Below are positions 55,689 through 64,000 of a stretch of DNA of 64,000 nucleotides, piece by piece. How positions within the stretch are numbered: the first letter of the stretch is position 1; every line of letters begins with the position of its first letter. The stretch is taken from positions 1 through 64,000 of the forward strand of contig JAFXXC010000029.1 in the NCBI GenBank assembly GCA_017542485.1. Reading direction: 5' to 3'. The notes beneath the pieces were generated by a model that was not told the DNA's origin, searched no databases, and worked only from the letters and a program-made list of their open reading frames with translations. A program made the translations under genes and the position numbers. The stretch is from Acholeplasmatales bacterium. Its GTDB lineage: Bacteria; Bacillota_I; Bacilli_A; Acholeplasmatales; Anaeroplasmataceae.

Positions 55689-57425
55689 ATGAATATTACT
55701 TTTGATAATGTTTCATTTAAATATATAGAAAGAAAAATATTAGATTCTGCTAGTTTTTCAATTGAGGATAAGGATAAAATTGGTATTGTCGGTGTCAATG
55801 GTACTGGAAAATCTACCACATTAAAACTAATATTAGGAATGGAAAAACCTAATAGTGGTGAGATTATTATATCTGGTGGTATGAGAATCAATTATTTGCC
55901 ACAAGATCCAAAATTTGATTCTGATAAATCATTGATTGATATTGTAATGGAAGATTCTACTAAAGAGTTTCCAATTAAAGAATATGAAGCTAATTCAATT
56001 TTAACTAAATTAGGATTTAGTGATACTAGTATAAAACCTATTGGTTTTTCAGGTGGTGAATTAAAAAGATTAGCTATAGCTAAAGTATTGGTTACACCAT
56101 GTGATATTTTGTTATTAGATGAACCAACTAACCATTTGGATAATGAACTTATTATGTGGCTTGAAAAATATTTAATTAAATGGAAAAAAGGGTTATTGAT
56201 GGTAACCCATGACAGATATTTTTTACAAAGAATATGTAATAGAATGATGGAAATAGATTATGGTAAGGTATATATGTATGATGCTAATTATGATTTATTT
56301 TTTGAATTGAAGGAAAAAAGATTACTTGATGAAGAATTATATCAAAAAAGGATTAAAAGTATTATCAAATCTGAAACAGAATGGCTTCATAGAGGTGTTG
56401 AGGCAAGAAGAACTAAGAGTAAGAGTAGAATTGAAAGATTTGAAAAGCTAAGTCAAATTAAGTTTAATGAGCATAAGGAATATGAATTGTCATCAGTTAG
56501 TACATATTTAGGTAAAAAGATATTATCTTTTAAGAATGCTTCTAAAGCATTTGATAAGGTTTTATTTAAAGATTTTTCATTTGATTTAAATAGAAATGAT
56601 ATTGTAGGAGTAGTTGGTGATAATGGTAGTGGAAAGACTACATTATTTAAAATAATTACTCAAGAAGAACAATTAGATAGTGGTGAATTAATATTAGGAG
56701 AAACTTTAAATATTGGATATTTTTCTCAGCATATGGAACTTATTAATCCTGAAATTAGAGTTATTGATTATATTAAAGATGAACAAGCATTAATTGAAAC
56801 TTTAGATGGTGTTATTACTGCATCATCTTTATTAGAAAGATTTTTATTTACTAAAGATTTACAGTATTCTAAGGTAAAGATGTTATCTGGTGGAGAAAAA
56901 AGAAGATTACAATTAGTTAAGGTACTAATTAAAAATCCAAATATGTTATTATTTGATGAACCAACTAATGATTTAGATTTATATACATTAGAGGTTTTAG
57001 AGGATTATTTAATGAATTTTAAAGGTCCTGTAATGGTTGTTTCACATGATAGGTATTTTTTGGATAAGGTTTGTAATAAATTATTGATTTTTAATAATGA
57101 ATATATTAATGAATCAAATGATTCTTTTAGCGAATATTTAGATAGTTTAAGTATTAAACCAATGAATAATAATTCTAGTAATAATGATACTAGAGTTAAA
57201 AAGAAAATGCCAGCTGGATTAAGAAATGAATTGAATAATTTAGAAAATGAAATTCCAGTTTTGGAGAATAAGGTTAAGTTAATTAGTGAAGAGATTAAAG
57301 GTATTACTACTGATTATCATAAGCTTATGGAATTAGAGGATGAAAAGAAGAAATTAGAAGAAGAAATAGATATTAAAACTAATAGATATTTTGAATTGTT
57401 GGAGATTAAAGAAGAATATAATTAG
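55689..57425 (+). CDS. ABC-F family ATPase, Uup-like, with C-terminal coiled coil
   Basis: 578 residues. Two ATPase domains: Walker A IVGVNGTGKSTTLKL and VVGDNGSGKTTLFKI; signature FSGGELKRLAIAK and LSGGEKRRLQLVK; Walker B ILLLDEPTNHLD and MLLFDEPTNDLD. The linker has the basic RRTKSKSRIERFEKL helix of ribosome-binding ABC-F proteins. The last 80 residues form a charged coiled coil (ELNNLENEIPVLENKVKL...), the Uup-type DNA or ribosome-binding tail. It is a translation-associated factor and probably not a resistance determinant. Confidence 0.92.
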   Translation: MNITFDNVSFKYIERKILDSASFSIEDKDKIGIVGVNGTGKSTTLKLILGMEKPNSGEIIISGGMRINYLPQDPKFDSDKSLIDIVMEDSTKEFPIKEYEANSILTKLGFSDTSIKPIGFSGGELKRLAIAKVLVTPCDILLLDEPTNHLDNELIMWLEKYLIKWKKGLLMVTHDRYFLQRICNRMMEIDYGKVYMYDANYDLFFELKEKRLLDEELYQKRIKSIIKSETEWLHRGVEARRTKSKSRIERFEKLSQIKFNEHKEYELSSVSTYLGKKILSFKNASKAFDKVLFKDFSFDLNRNDIVGVVGDNGSGKTTLFKIITQEEQLDSGELILGETLNIGYFSQHMELINPEIRVIDYIKDEQALIETLDGVITASSLLERFLFTKDLQYSKVKMLSGGEKRRLQLVKVLIKNPNMLLFDEPTNDLDLYTLEVLEDYLMNFKGPVMVVSHDRYFLDKVCNKLLIFNNEYINESNDSFSEYLDSLSIKPMNNNSSNNDTRVKKKMPAGLRNELNNLENEIPVLENKVKLISEEIKGITTDYHKLMELEDEKKKLEEEIDIKTNRYFELLEIKEEYN

Positions 57426-57444
57426 TATGCGAGGAGGTGTTTTA

Positions 57445-58038
57445 ATGAATAATAATGCTAAGTGGCCTTTGATAATGTCATTTTTGAGTTTCATTAGTGG
57501 AGTATTGTTAATATTGTTATCTATATTTGCATACCAATTTATATCAGATTTTATCTGTGTAATTATTGGTATTATTATTGCAGTATTAAATTTTTATTCA
57601 ATGATTATTTATGCTCAAAATTTTTGGTTTTCTAAGGTTAATGTTGTTGAATTCATTATAAGCTTCTGCGCTGAGATATTAAGTTTAATGTTTATTTTTT
57701 GGCATAATAGTGTAATGTGTATAATATTTGGTTCATTTTTATTTATAATGCCGACAATTAGAATAATTATAACAAGAGATCATTTTGAAAGATTTAAGGT
57801 TGAAATGCCTTGTTATTTTATGATGTTATTAATATTATTTAATTTATTAGATATTATGCTTAAGGTATTATTAATTATTACTGGTGGAGTATTGGCAGCT
57901 TTATCTGTTGGTTTAATTGTATTAGCTATTATTAGTACTAATAAGGGTAAGAGCGTAATTAAGAATAAACATAAGAGTGATAGTATTAATGTTGAAGTTA
58001 GTGAAACTGATGAAGATAGTGATTTTTTTGAAATATAG
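57445..58038 (+). CDS. Multi-pass membrane protein of unknown function
   Basis: 197 residues from ATG 57445, 5 bases after GAGGAGGTG; an upstream in-frame start would overlap the ABC-F gene. About six hydrophobic helices (WPLIMSFLSFISGVLLILL, ICVIIGIIIAVLNFYSM and others) are followed by a basic then acidic cytoplasmic tail. The pattern of paired helices resembles HdeD/DUF308 proteins, but I am not sure. Confidence 0.78.
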   Translation: MNNNAKWPLIMSFLSFISGVLLILLSIFAYQFISDFICVIIGIIIAVLNFYSMIIYAQNFWFSKVNVVEFIISFCAEILSLMFIFWHNSVMCIIFGSFLFIMPTIRIIITRDHFERFKVEMPCYFMMLLILFNLLDIMLKVLLIITGGVLAALSVGLIVLAIISTNKGKSVIKNKHKSDSINVEVSETDEDSDFFEI

Positions 58039-58062
58039 TATAATGTTATGCAAAAATATGTT

Positions 58063-58082
58063 AAAATAACTTTAGTTATTTT
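58063..58082 (+). promoter_or_regulatory. Hairpin abutting the ribosome site of the GlmU-like gene
   Basis: AAAATAAC-TTTA-GTTATTTT is a perfect 8-bp stem that ends exactly where GGAGG (58083-58087) begins. A TATAAT at 58039 upstream could be the -10 of this transcript. The hairpin would be the 5' leader structure and could affect ribosome access. Confidence 0.45.
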
Positions 58083-58093
58083 GGAGGTTAATT

Positions 58094-59146
58094 ATGAATT
58101 ACATATTAATTGAGAATAAAATTGAAGAATTTAAGGATATTAAAATATTAGGTGAAACATTATCTGATATTTGTAGTAAATTTGGTAATGTAATTTATGA
58201 TAAAAAAAATATTCAAGGTGAGGGATATACAGTTATTATTCCTAATAATGTATATTTTATTGACAATAGTTCTATTGATGAAGTTGTTGAATATTATAAA
58301 ATGAGAAAATTCGGGTTTACTTATGTATCAAAGGATAGTAGTAAGCTTGGTATATATGTAGTTGATAATTCAATAATTAATGAAGATTTTTATAAACTTA
58401 TTGGTAGTAATACTAATTCATGTTTTTTAAGTAATAAGTTTTATATGTTTAATGATTTTTATGAATTGTCTATTGTTGAGGATGAAATTAGAAAAATTAT
58501 AAATAAGAAGCATATGATAAATGGTGTTAGGATTGAAAATCAAAATAGTGTTATTATTGGTAAAAATGTTGTTTTAGAATCTGGTTCTTATATTAAAGAG
58601 GGAACAAGTATTTTAGGTGATAGCAAAATTGAAAAGGGCGCTATTGTTGGACCATATAGTGAATTATTAAATGCTTATGTTGGAGAGAATGCTTTGGTAA
58701 GACAAAGTGTTGTTTATGATTCAAAAGTATTAAGTGGTGCACAGGTTGGACCATTTACTCATTTAAGAATGAACACAACTATAGGAGAAAATGATAGAAT
58801 TGGTAATTTTGTTGAGATAAAAAATTCTACTATTGGAAGAAAGACTAATGTTTCACATTTAACTTATGTTGGTGATACTGATTGTGGTAGTGGAGTTAAT
58901 TTTGGATGTGGTACTGTTACTGTAAATTATGATGGTAAGAATAAATTTAGGTGTAAGATTGGAGATAATGTATTTATAGGATGTAATTCTAATTTAATTG
59001 CCCCAATTACACTTGATGATGGCGCATTTATCGCGGCTGGATCAACAATTACTGATAGTCTAGAAAAAGATGATTTTGCGATAGCAAGATGTAAACAAGT
59101 TACTAAAAAAGCATATGCTAAGAAATTCGGATATAAGAAGGTATAA
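58094..59146 (+). CDS. GlmU-like acetyltransferase with reduced N-terminal domain
   Basis: 350 residues. The C-terminal 200 residues are a left-handed beta-helix matching the GlmU acetyltransferase domain, with IGNFVEIKNSTIG, the catalytic His255 in SHLTYVGD, VNYDGKNKF and AAGSTIT. It would acetylate glucosamine-1-phosphate with acetyl-CoA. The first 140 residues lack the LAAGxGTRM signature of the uridylyltransferase domain that normally occupies 230 residues, so UDP-GlcNAc formation must be done by another protein. It directly precedes glmM, supporting the role in amino-sugar synthesis. GGAGG precedes the start. Confidence 0.88.
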   Translation: MNYILIENKIEEFKDIKILGETLSDICSKFGNVIYDKKNIQGEGYTVIIPNNVYFIDNSSIDEVVEYYKMRKFGFTYVSKDSSKLGIYVVDNSIINEDFYKLIGSNTNSCFLSNKFYMFNDFYELSIVEDEIRKIINKKHMINGVRIENQNSVIIGKNVVLESGSYIKEGTSILGDSKIEKGAIVGPYSELLNAYVGENALVRQSVVYDSKVLSGAQVGPFTHLRMNTTIGENDRIGNFVEIKNSTIGRKTNVSHLTYVGDTDCGSGVNFGCGTVTVNYDGKNKFRCKIGDNVFIGCNSNLIAPITLDDGAFIAAGSTITDSLEKDDFAIARCKQVTKKAYAKKFGYKKV

Positions 59147-59148
59147 AT

Positions 59149-60438
59149 ATGAAGTATTTTGGAACTGATGGTATTAGAGGAGTACCTAACGAAAAGTTGA
59201 CAGTTGATTTGGTTACAAAGCTAGGTGCCGCATTAAAAGAACTTGGTAATAAAAAGGTTGTTTTAGCAACAGACACTAGATTATCTAAAGATATGCTTGC
59301 TAGTGCTATTTCTTGTGGTGCATTGGCAAATGGATTAGATGTATTGTATATTGGAGTTGTACCTACGCCTGCATTAATATATTATTCTTATACACATAAA
59401 ATGACTGGTGTTATGATTACAGCAAGTCATAATCCATATACTGATAATGGCATTAAGGTTTTAAAATGTGGTAAAAAGTTATCTGAAGAAGATGAATTAA
59501 AGGTAGAAAATGCAATTGATAATCCTAAAAAACATACTGGTGAGATCGGTAAATATACCGTAGATTTAAATGCTAAAGAAGAATATGTTGAATTTGTTAA
59601 GAAGGATTTAGTAAAAACAAATTTAAGAATTGTTTTAGATTGCGCTAATGGTGCAACTTTTGAAACTGCAGGTATGGTATTTAATGATATTACAACTAAT
59701 TTGGTAATTACTTGCAATACACCTGATGGATATAATATCAATAATGGTTGTGGTTCTACTCATTTAGAATTGTTAAAGAAGAATGTTATAGATAATAAAG
59801 CAGATTTAGGTTTCGCTTTTGATGGTGATGGAGATAGAGTACTCGCTATTGATAAGAACGGAAATACTATAGATGGTGATATGCTAATTTATATATTAGC
59901 TAGATATCTAAAAAGTAAGAATAAACTAAATAATGGTAAGATTGCTCTATCTATGATGAGTAATCTAGGTTTAATTAAATCTTTAAATAATTTTGGTATT
60001 GATGTAATTGAAACTAATGTTGGAGATAAGTATATTGTTAAAGCATTATTTGATAACAATTTATCTGTAGGTGGAGAAAATAGTGGTCATATTATATTAC
60101 CATATATTTTTCATACTGGAGATGGAGTATTGGTTGCTAAAGAGATTGTTAAGATTTTAACAGAAACTAATACAACATTTAGTGATTGGTTAGACGATGT
60201 TAAAATGTATGCTGATAAGATGGTTAATATCAAAGTTAAGGATAAGAGTAAAGTTTTAGGAAATAAAGCATTATTTGATAGAATTGATAGTATAAAAAAA
60301 GAACTTAATGGAGATTGTAAAATAATTGTTAGAGCATCAGGTACAGAGGATTTAATTAGAGTATCAGTTATGGCAAAGGATAATGATTTAGTTTCAAAAT
60401 ATAGTGATGAGTTAGTTGGTATTGTAAATAATATTTAG
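59149..60438 (+). CDS. glmM: Phosphoglucosamine mutase
   Basis: 429 residues. FGTDGIRGVPNEKLT at the start, catalytic Ser in MITASHNPYTDNGIKV, metal loop in FAFDGDGDRVLAID, sugar loop GGENSGHII and phosphate loop VRASGTEDLIRV. It converts glucosamine-6-phosphate to the 1-phosphate used by the preceding gene product. It starts 2 bases after that gene. A few residues shorter than most GlmM. Confidence 0.96.
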   Translation: MKYFGTDGIRGVPNEKLTVDLVTKLGAALKELGNKKVVLATDTRLSKDMLASAISCGALANGLDVLYIGVVPTPALIYYSYTHKMTGVMITASHNPYTDNGIKVLKCGKKLSEEDELKVENAIDNPKKHTGEIGKYTVDLNAKEEYVEFVKKDLVKTNLRIVLDCANGATFETAGMVFNDITTNLVITCNTPDGYNINNGCGSTHLELLKKNVIDNKADLGFAFDGDGDRVLAIDKNGNTIDGDMLIYILARYLKSKNKLNNGKIALSMMSNLGLIKSLNNFGIDVIETNVGDKYIVKALFDNNLSVGGENSGHIILPYIFHTGDGVLVAKEIVKILTETNTTFSDWLDDVKMYADKMVNIKVKDKSKVLGNKALFDRIDSIKKELNGDCKIIVRASGTEDLIRVSVMAKDNDLVSKYSDELVGIVNNI

Positions 60439-60452
60439 CATTGAGGTGTAGT

Positions 60453-61073
60453 ATGTTATTAGATTTTGATGATATGCTTTCTTATGTTAAGGAAGCATTA
60501 TATGAAAATGATAAAGAAAGACAAGAAAAGTCTAGACATAGTTTTAGAAGTAGATATAGACATATTACTAGAGTACTTGGTTGGTGTAAAAGAATAGAAA
60601 ATGATTTAGAATGTGATAAGGATGTATTATACACTAGTGCTATTTTTCATGATATTGGATATAGTCAAGGTAAAGATGAGCATGCGATAGCAAGTACTGC
60701 TATGTTTAGAGAATATGCTGAGCATCATAATTTTGATCAAGATTTTATTGAAAAGGTGTCATATGTTATTTTTAATCATTCTGATAAAAGTTTATTAAGT
60801 AGTAAAGATGTACCTAATGAATTGATTTTATTACTTGAGGCAGATTTGTTAGATGAAGAGGGTGCTTTAGGATTGACATGGGATTTAATGGCACGTGGAG
60901 CTAAGCATTCTATTTCATATAATGAGGTTTTTGAAGAAATCGATAATCATTCTGGACATATATTGAATCAAGATTTTATGGTTACAAAAACTGCTAGATA
61001 TTATTGGAATAAAAAAAAGGAATTTGTAAGAACTTTTATTAATGAATTAAAGCATGATTTATTTGAGGATTAG
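60453..61073 (+). CDS. HD-domain phosphohydrolase
   Basis: 206 residues from ATG 60453, with GAGGTG before it. The HD metal motif is H in YRHITRVLGWCKR, HD in AIFHDIGYSQ, then His in VIFNHSDK and Asp in LLEADLLDEEG. This is the small single-domain HD group acting on nucleotides or phosphoesters. Substrate unknown. Confidence 0.88.
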   Translation: MLLDFDDMLSYVKEALYENDKERQEKSRHSFRSRYRHITRVLGWCKRIENDLECDKDVLYTSAIFHDIGYSQGKDEHAIASTAMFREYAEHHNFDQDFIEKVSYVIFNHSDKSLLSSKDVPNELILLLEADLLDEEGALGLTWDLMARGAKHSISYNEVFEEIDNHSGHILNQDFMVTKTARYYWNKKKEFVRTFINELKHDLFED

Positions 61074-61076
61074 TTT

Positions 61077-61577
61077 ATGGAATATTTTGAGGTAATCAAT
61101 AAAAGATATTCTTGTAGGGAATTCAAAGAGGAAAGAATAACAAGAGAAGAATTAAATAAGATATTAGAGGCTGGTAATTTAGCACCAACTGCAGTTAATT
61201 TTCAGCCATTTAAAATATTTGTTATTGAAAGTGATGAAATTTTAAATCTGCTTTCAAGTGCCACAAAATATACTTTTGGTGCAAAGACTATTTTATGTGT
61301 TGCACATAATATTAAAGAAAGCTGGCATAGATATAAGGACCAAAGAGATTTTGGTACATTTGATAGTGCTATTGTAACAACACAAATGGTTTTGGCAGCA
61401 ACTTCATTAGGTATTGGTACATGTATTGTTTGCTCAATGGATGAAGAGAAAGTTAAAAATATATTAGGATTAGGTAATGAGTATATTGTAGATTCACTTA
61501 TTCCTATGGGTTATCCTAAAAATAATGGTGTACACAATAAGAGAAAAAAATTAGAAGAAATTGTAGAATATAGGTAG
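61077..61577 (+). CDS. Nitroreductase-family FMN oxidoreductase (second copy)
   Basis: 166 residues. FMN-binding start INKRYSCREFKEERITREE, NLAPTAVNFQPFKIFV, a middle helix VTTQMVLAATSLGIGTCIVCSMD and the end IPMGYPKNN. Unlike the copy at 25406, it has the longer central insert with HRYKDQRDFGTFD. Its ATG is 4 bases after the HD gene stop. Natural substrate unknown. Confidence 0.92.
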   Translation: MEYFEVINKRYSCREFKEERITREELNKILEAGNLAPTAVNFQPFKIFVIESDEILNLLSSATKYTFGAKTILCVAHNIKESWHRYKDQRDFGTFDSAIVTTQMVLAATSLGIGTCIVCSMDEEKVKNILGLGNEYIVDSLIPMGYPKNNGVHNKRKKLEEIVEYR

Positions 61578-61580
61578 AAT

Positions 61581-62876
61581 ATGAGAATTAATATTATTGG
61601 TGCTGGTCTTGCAGGTTGTGAGGCCTGCTATTATTTATCAAAGCGTGGATATGAAATAAATTTATATGAGATGAGACCAGTTAAGATGACTCCTGCTCAT
61701 AAAACTGAAAAGTTTGGTGAATTAGTTTGTTCTAATTCTTTAAAGAGTGATTCATTAGAAAATGCATGTGGAATCATGAAAAAAGAGATGGAGATGTTAG
61801 ATTCTTTAATTATTAAGGCTGCTAGACTTCATAGTGTAGCTGCTGGTGGGGCACTTGCTGTAGATAGAGAAGGCTATAGTGAATATGTTACAAAGGTAAT
61901 AAAGGAATTGCCAAATGTTAATATAATTAATGAAGAGGTATCACATATTGATACTAATATTCCAACAATTATCGCAACAGGACCTTTAACTAGTGGTGTA
62001 TTATGTGATGAAATAAAAAGATTATTTGGCATGGATGATTTTTATTTTTTTGATGCACAAGCTCCGATTATATATGCTGATAGTATTGATTATAATAAGG
62101 TATATTTAAAATCAAGATATGATAAGGGTGAAGCATCTTATTATAATTGTCCTTTTACTGAAGAAGAGTTTAATAAATTTTATAATGAATTAATAAATGC
62201 TGAATGTGCCGAGGTTAAGGATTTTGAGCTTAAGGTATTTGAAGGCTGTATGCCTATTGAGGTTATGGCTAAAAGAGGAATTAAGACTTTGACATTTGGG
62301 CCTATGAAGCCTGTTGGTTTAAAAAAGCCTGATGGCACTAAACCATATGCTGTTGTACAATTAAGACAAGATGATGCTGAAGCTAGTATGTATAATTTAG
62401 TAGGATTCCAGACTCATCTAAAGTTTCCTGAACAAAAAAGGGTATTTAGCATGATACCAGGTTTAGAAAATGTTAGATTTGCAAAATATGGAAGAATGCA
62501 TAAAAATACTTATATTAATGCTCCAAAGATATTAAATCCTACATTTCAAACAAAAGCATATCCTAATATTTTTATAGCAGGACAATTATCAGGGGTAGAG
62601 GGGTATGTTGAAAGTGCTGCTTCTGGTATTTATGCCGCAATAAATATGGATAGATTTTTAAGAGGAAAAGAATTAGTTATTCTCCCTAAAACTACAATGA
62701 TGGGTTCATTAAGTATATACATAACATCTGAAATCGAGAATTTTCAGCCTATGAGTGCCAATTTTGGTATTGTTGAGGATTTAAATATTCCGCATAAGAA
62801 GGCAGATAGAAAAAGACTTTATGGTGAAAGAGCAATTAAGGTAATGGAAAGTGAGATAAAGAAATTAGATGACTAA
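61581..62876 (+). CDS. trmFO: tRNA uracil-54 C5-methyltransferase, folate/FAD-dependent
   Basis: 431 residues. FAD-binding start INIIGAGLAGCEACYYLSKRG, then LYEMRPVKMTPAHKTEKFGELVCSNS, the TrmFO signature. C-terminal AGQLSGVEGYVESAASG binds FAD. It makes the T54 methyl group in tRNA using methylene-tetrahydrofolate. It overlaps xerC by 8 bases; in Bacillus the same pair is followed by hslVU and codY. Confidence 0.97.
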   Translation: MRINIIGAGLAGCEACYYLSKRGYEINLYEMRPVKMTPAHKTEKFGELVCSNSLKSDSLENACGIMKKEMEMLDSLIIKAARLHSVAAGGALAVDREGYSEYVTKVIKELPNVNIINEEVSHIDTNIPTIIATGPLTSGVLCDEIKRLFGMDDFYFFDAQAPIIYADSIDYNKVYLKSRYDKGEASYYNCPFTEEEFNKFYNELINAECAEVKDFELKVFEGCMPIEVMAKRGIKTLTFGPMKPVGLKKPDGTKPYAVVQLRQDDAEASMYNLVGFQTHLKFPEQKRVFSMIPGLENVRFAKYGRMHKNTYINAPKILNPTFQTKAYPNIFIAGQLSGVEGYVESAASGIYAAINMDRFLRGKELVILPKTTMMGSLSIYITSEIENFQPMSANFGIVEDLNIPHKKADRKRLYGERAIKVMESEIKKLDD

Positions 62877-63801
62877 TTTAGAGGCATTAAATGATTTTTT
62901 AGTTTATCTTTCAAGTGAAAAAGGATATTCTGATAATACAATTACTAGTTATAAAAATGATATATTAGAATTTATTAGTTTTCTTGAAAGTGAAAGAATG
63001 GCTAAAGACATTTTTTCTATTAGAAAAGCACGTGTTTGTCAAAATTATATTTCATATATGTCTAGGGAAGGCTTAAAGCCTACATCAATCCATAGACATG
63101 TTTCGTCTTTATCCTCTTTTTATGATTATTTAATGAAGGAAGAATTAGTAAGTGATAATTTTTTTAAAGAAATAGATACTCCAAAAACAAAAAAAGGATT
63201 ACCTAAAGGAATTGGGGAAAATGAAATCAAGATGTTATTTGATATTTGTGATTTAGATAATAAACTTGGTTATCGAAATTATTGTATTTTAGGTTGTCTT
63301 TATGGATGTGGATTACGTGTTAGCGAATTATGTAATATGGAGATAAAAGATATTGATTTTAATGAAAGATTGATAAGAATTCATGGTAAGGGTAGTAAGG
63401 ATAGAGATGTCATAATGTATGAAGAATTATCAGATTCACTAAAACATTATATTTCAACATTTAGAGTTGAACTGTTATATAATTCAAAAGAATTAAATAA
63501 TAGAAATGTATTTTTAAATAAGAATGGTACTAAGCTTACAAGGGTAGGAGTAAGAAAAATATTAGAAAAACTTGTCTCAGATTGTGGTGAGGCATATCAT
63601 ATTTCTCCACATATGCTAAGACATTCATTTGCAACATCACTCCTTAATAATGGTGCAGATATTAGATCTGTTCAGGAATTATTAGGACATGAAAGTTTAT
63701 CTACTACTCAAATATATACAGATGTTGCTATGGATGCTATGAAAAAAAGCTATTATTTAGCGCATCCAAGAGCTAATAAAATACCAAATGAAAAAAAATA
63801 A
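62869..63801 (+). CDS. xerC: Tyrosine recombinase XerC/XerD
   Basis: 310 residues. N-terminal SAM-like domain LEALNDFLVYLSSEKGYSDNTITSYKNDI. The catalytic residues are Arg in YGCGLRVSELCN, Lys in IHGKGSKDRDV, His-x-x-Arg in HMLRHSFAT, His in LLGHESLSTT, and the Tyr nucleophile in QIYTDV. It resolves chromosome dimers at dif. The place after trmFO supports xerC (codV). Confidence 0.93.
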   Translation: MTNLEALNDFLVYLSSEKGYSDNTITSYKNDILEFISFLESERMAKDIFSIRKARVCQNYISYMSREGLKPTSIHRHVSSLSSFYDYLMKEELVSDNFFKEIDTPKTKKGLPKGIGENEIKMLFDICDLDNKLGYRNYCILGCLYGCGLRVSELCNMEIKDIDFNERLIRIHGKGSKDRDVIMYEELSDSLKHYISTFRVELLYNSKELNNRNVFLNKNGTKLTRVGVRKILEKLVSDCGEAYHISPHMLRHSFATSLLNNGADIRSVQELLGHESLSTTQIYTDVAMDAMKKSYYLAHPRANKIPNEKK

Positions 63802-63806
63802 ATTTC

Positions 63807-63835
63807 TTGTATTTGACGATATATTTTGTTATAAT
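63807..63835 (+). promoter_or_regulatory. Promoter of the right-edge lipoprotein gene
   Basis: TTGTAT at 63807 and TATAAT at 63830 with a 17-base spacer, with a TG one base before the -10. Confidence 0.65.
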
Positions 63836-63864
63836 GCATTATGTTAGAAAAGTGAGGTATTATA

Positions 63865-64000
63865 ATGAAAAAGAAAATATTTATGCTTTTTCTATTTGTA
63901 GTAGCAATTATACTTGCTTCATGTTCATCAAGCAATAGTAGAGAAAGTGTATTAATTACATATGAAATAAATACTGATTATAGTTCCGTATCAGATAAAT
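63865..64000 (+). CDS. Partial lipoprotein gene leaving the right edge
   Basis: ATG 63865 follows GTGAGG. The 45 visible codons begin MKKKIFMLFLFVVAIILASC, a lipoprotein signal with lipobox LASC, followed by a Ser/Asn-rich linker (SSSNSRES). The frame stays open to the last base of the window. It stands where Bacillus has hslV after xerC. The mature domain is not visible. Confidence 0.8.
   Translation, partial: MKKKIFMLFLFVVAIILASCSSSNSRESVLITYEINTDYSSVSDK

Overview
The window is a dense, almost entirely plus-strand stretch of a very AT-rich bacterial chromosome. Gene content and order point to a low-GC Bacillota (Bacilli-like) organism. polA, mutM, coaE, dnaB and dnaI precede a T-box-controlled thrS, trmFO precedes xerC, a ytxK-like gene precedes ackA, and DnaB/DnaI-type helicase loading is specific to this group. 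TGA is used as a normal stop, so this is not a mycoplasma-type recoded genome. The genes glmM and a glmU-like gene indicate peptidoglycan synthesis. The secreted lipoproteins with InlB-type repeats would fit an uncultured gut Bacillota, but the exact lineage is my inference.

Region 1 (1-12.3 kb) is the unusual part. Operon A (left edge to 5741) holds a partial acidic protein, a large membrane-anchored surface protein (BspA-like segment, InlB repeats, DUF6273-type C-terminus) and a protein ending in a regulator-like helix-turn-helix domain. A strong terminator follows. Operon B (5897-12267) has six tightly packed genes: an HslV/proteasome-like peptidase, a protein with an internal duplication, a complete ClpP, a Sel1-repeat protein fused to a degenerate AAA+ domain, a soluble TraG/VirD4-like ATPase ending in an FtsK-gamma-like winged helix, and a small protein that reads as an FtsZ C-terminal domain fused to a second FtsK-gamma winged helix. 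I know of no described system with this content, and it is my main candidate for something new.

Region 2 (12.3-21.6 kb) has a lone membrane diguanylate cyclase and then an aryl/branched keto-acid operon: PaaI-like thioesterase, iorA, iorB, paaK, ACT-domain protein, a second acyl-CoA synthetase and a sodium:solute symporter. Together they could take up aryl acids, activate them to CoA thioesters and interconvert these with aryl-pyruvates.

Region 3 (21.6-38 kb) is housekeeping: a lipoprotein protease, polA, nitroreductase, mutM, coaE, an unknown gene at the usual nrdR position, dnaB, dnaI, a lipoprotein, T-box plus thrS, an ABC-F protein, a HAD phosphatase and an esterase. Region 4 (38-46.1 kb) is a full histidine operon, hisZGDCBHAF-hisIE, closed by a flavin reductase-like gene; no histidinol-phosphatase is visible in it.

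Region 5 (46.2-64 kb) holds NADP-glutamate dehydrogenase, a HAD phosphatase, a YtxK-like methyltransferase-fold protein, ackA, DAHP synthase, azlCD, an SGNH-hydrolase lipoprotein with a poly-Thr linker, tRNA-Leu(UAG), a second ABC-F protein, a GlmU-like acetyltransferase lacking the uridylyltransferase signature, glmM, an HD hydrolase, a nitroreductase, trmFO, xerC and the start of a lipoprotein that leaves the window.
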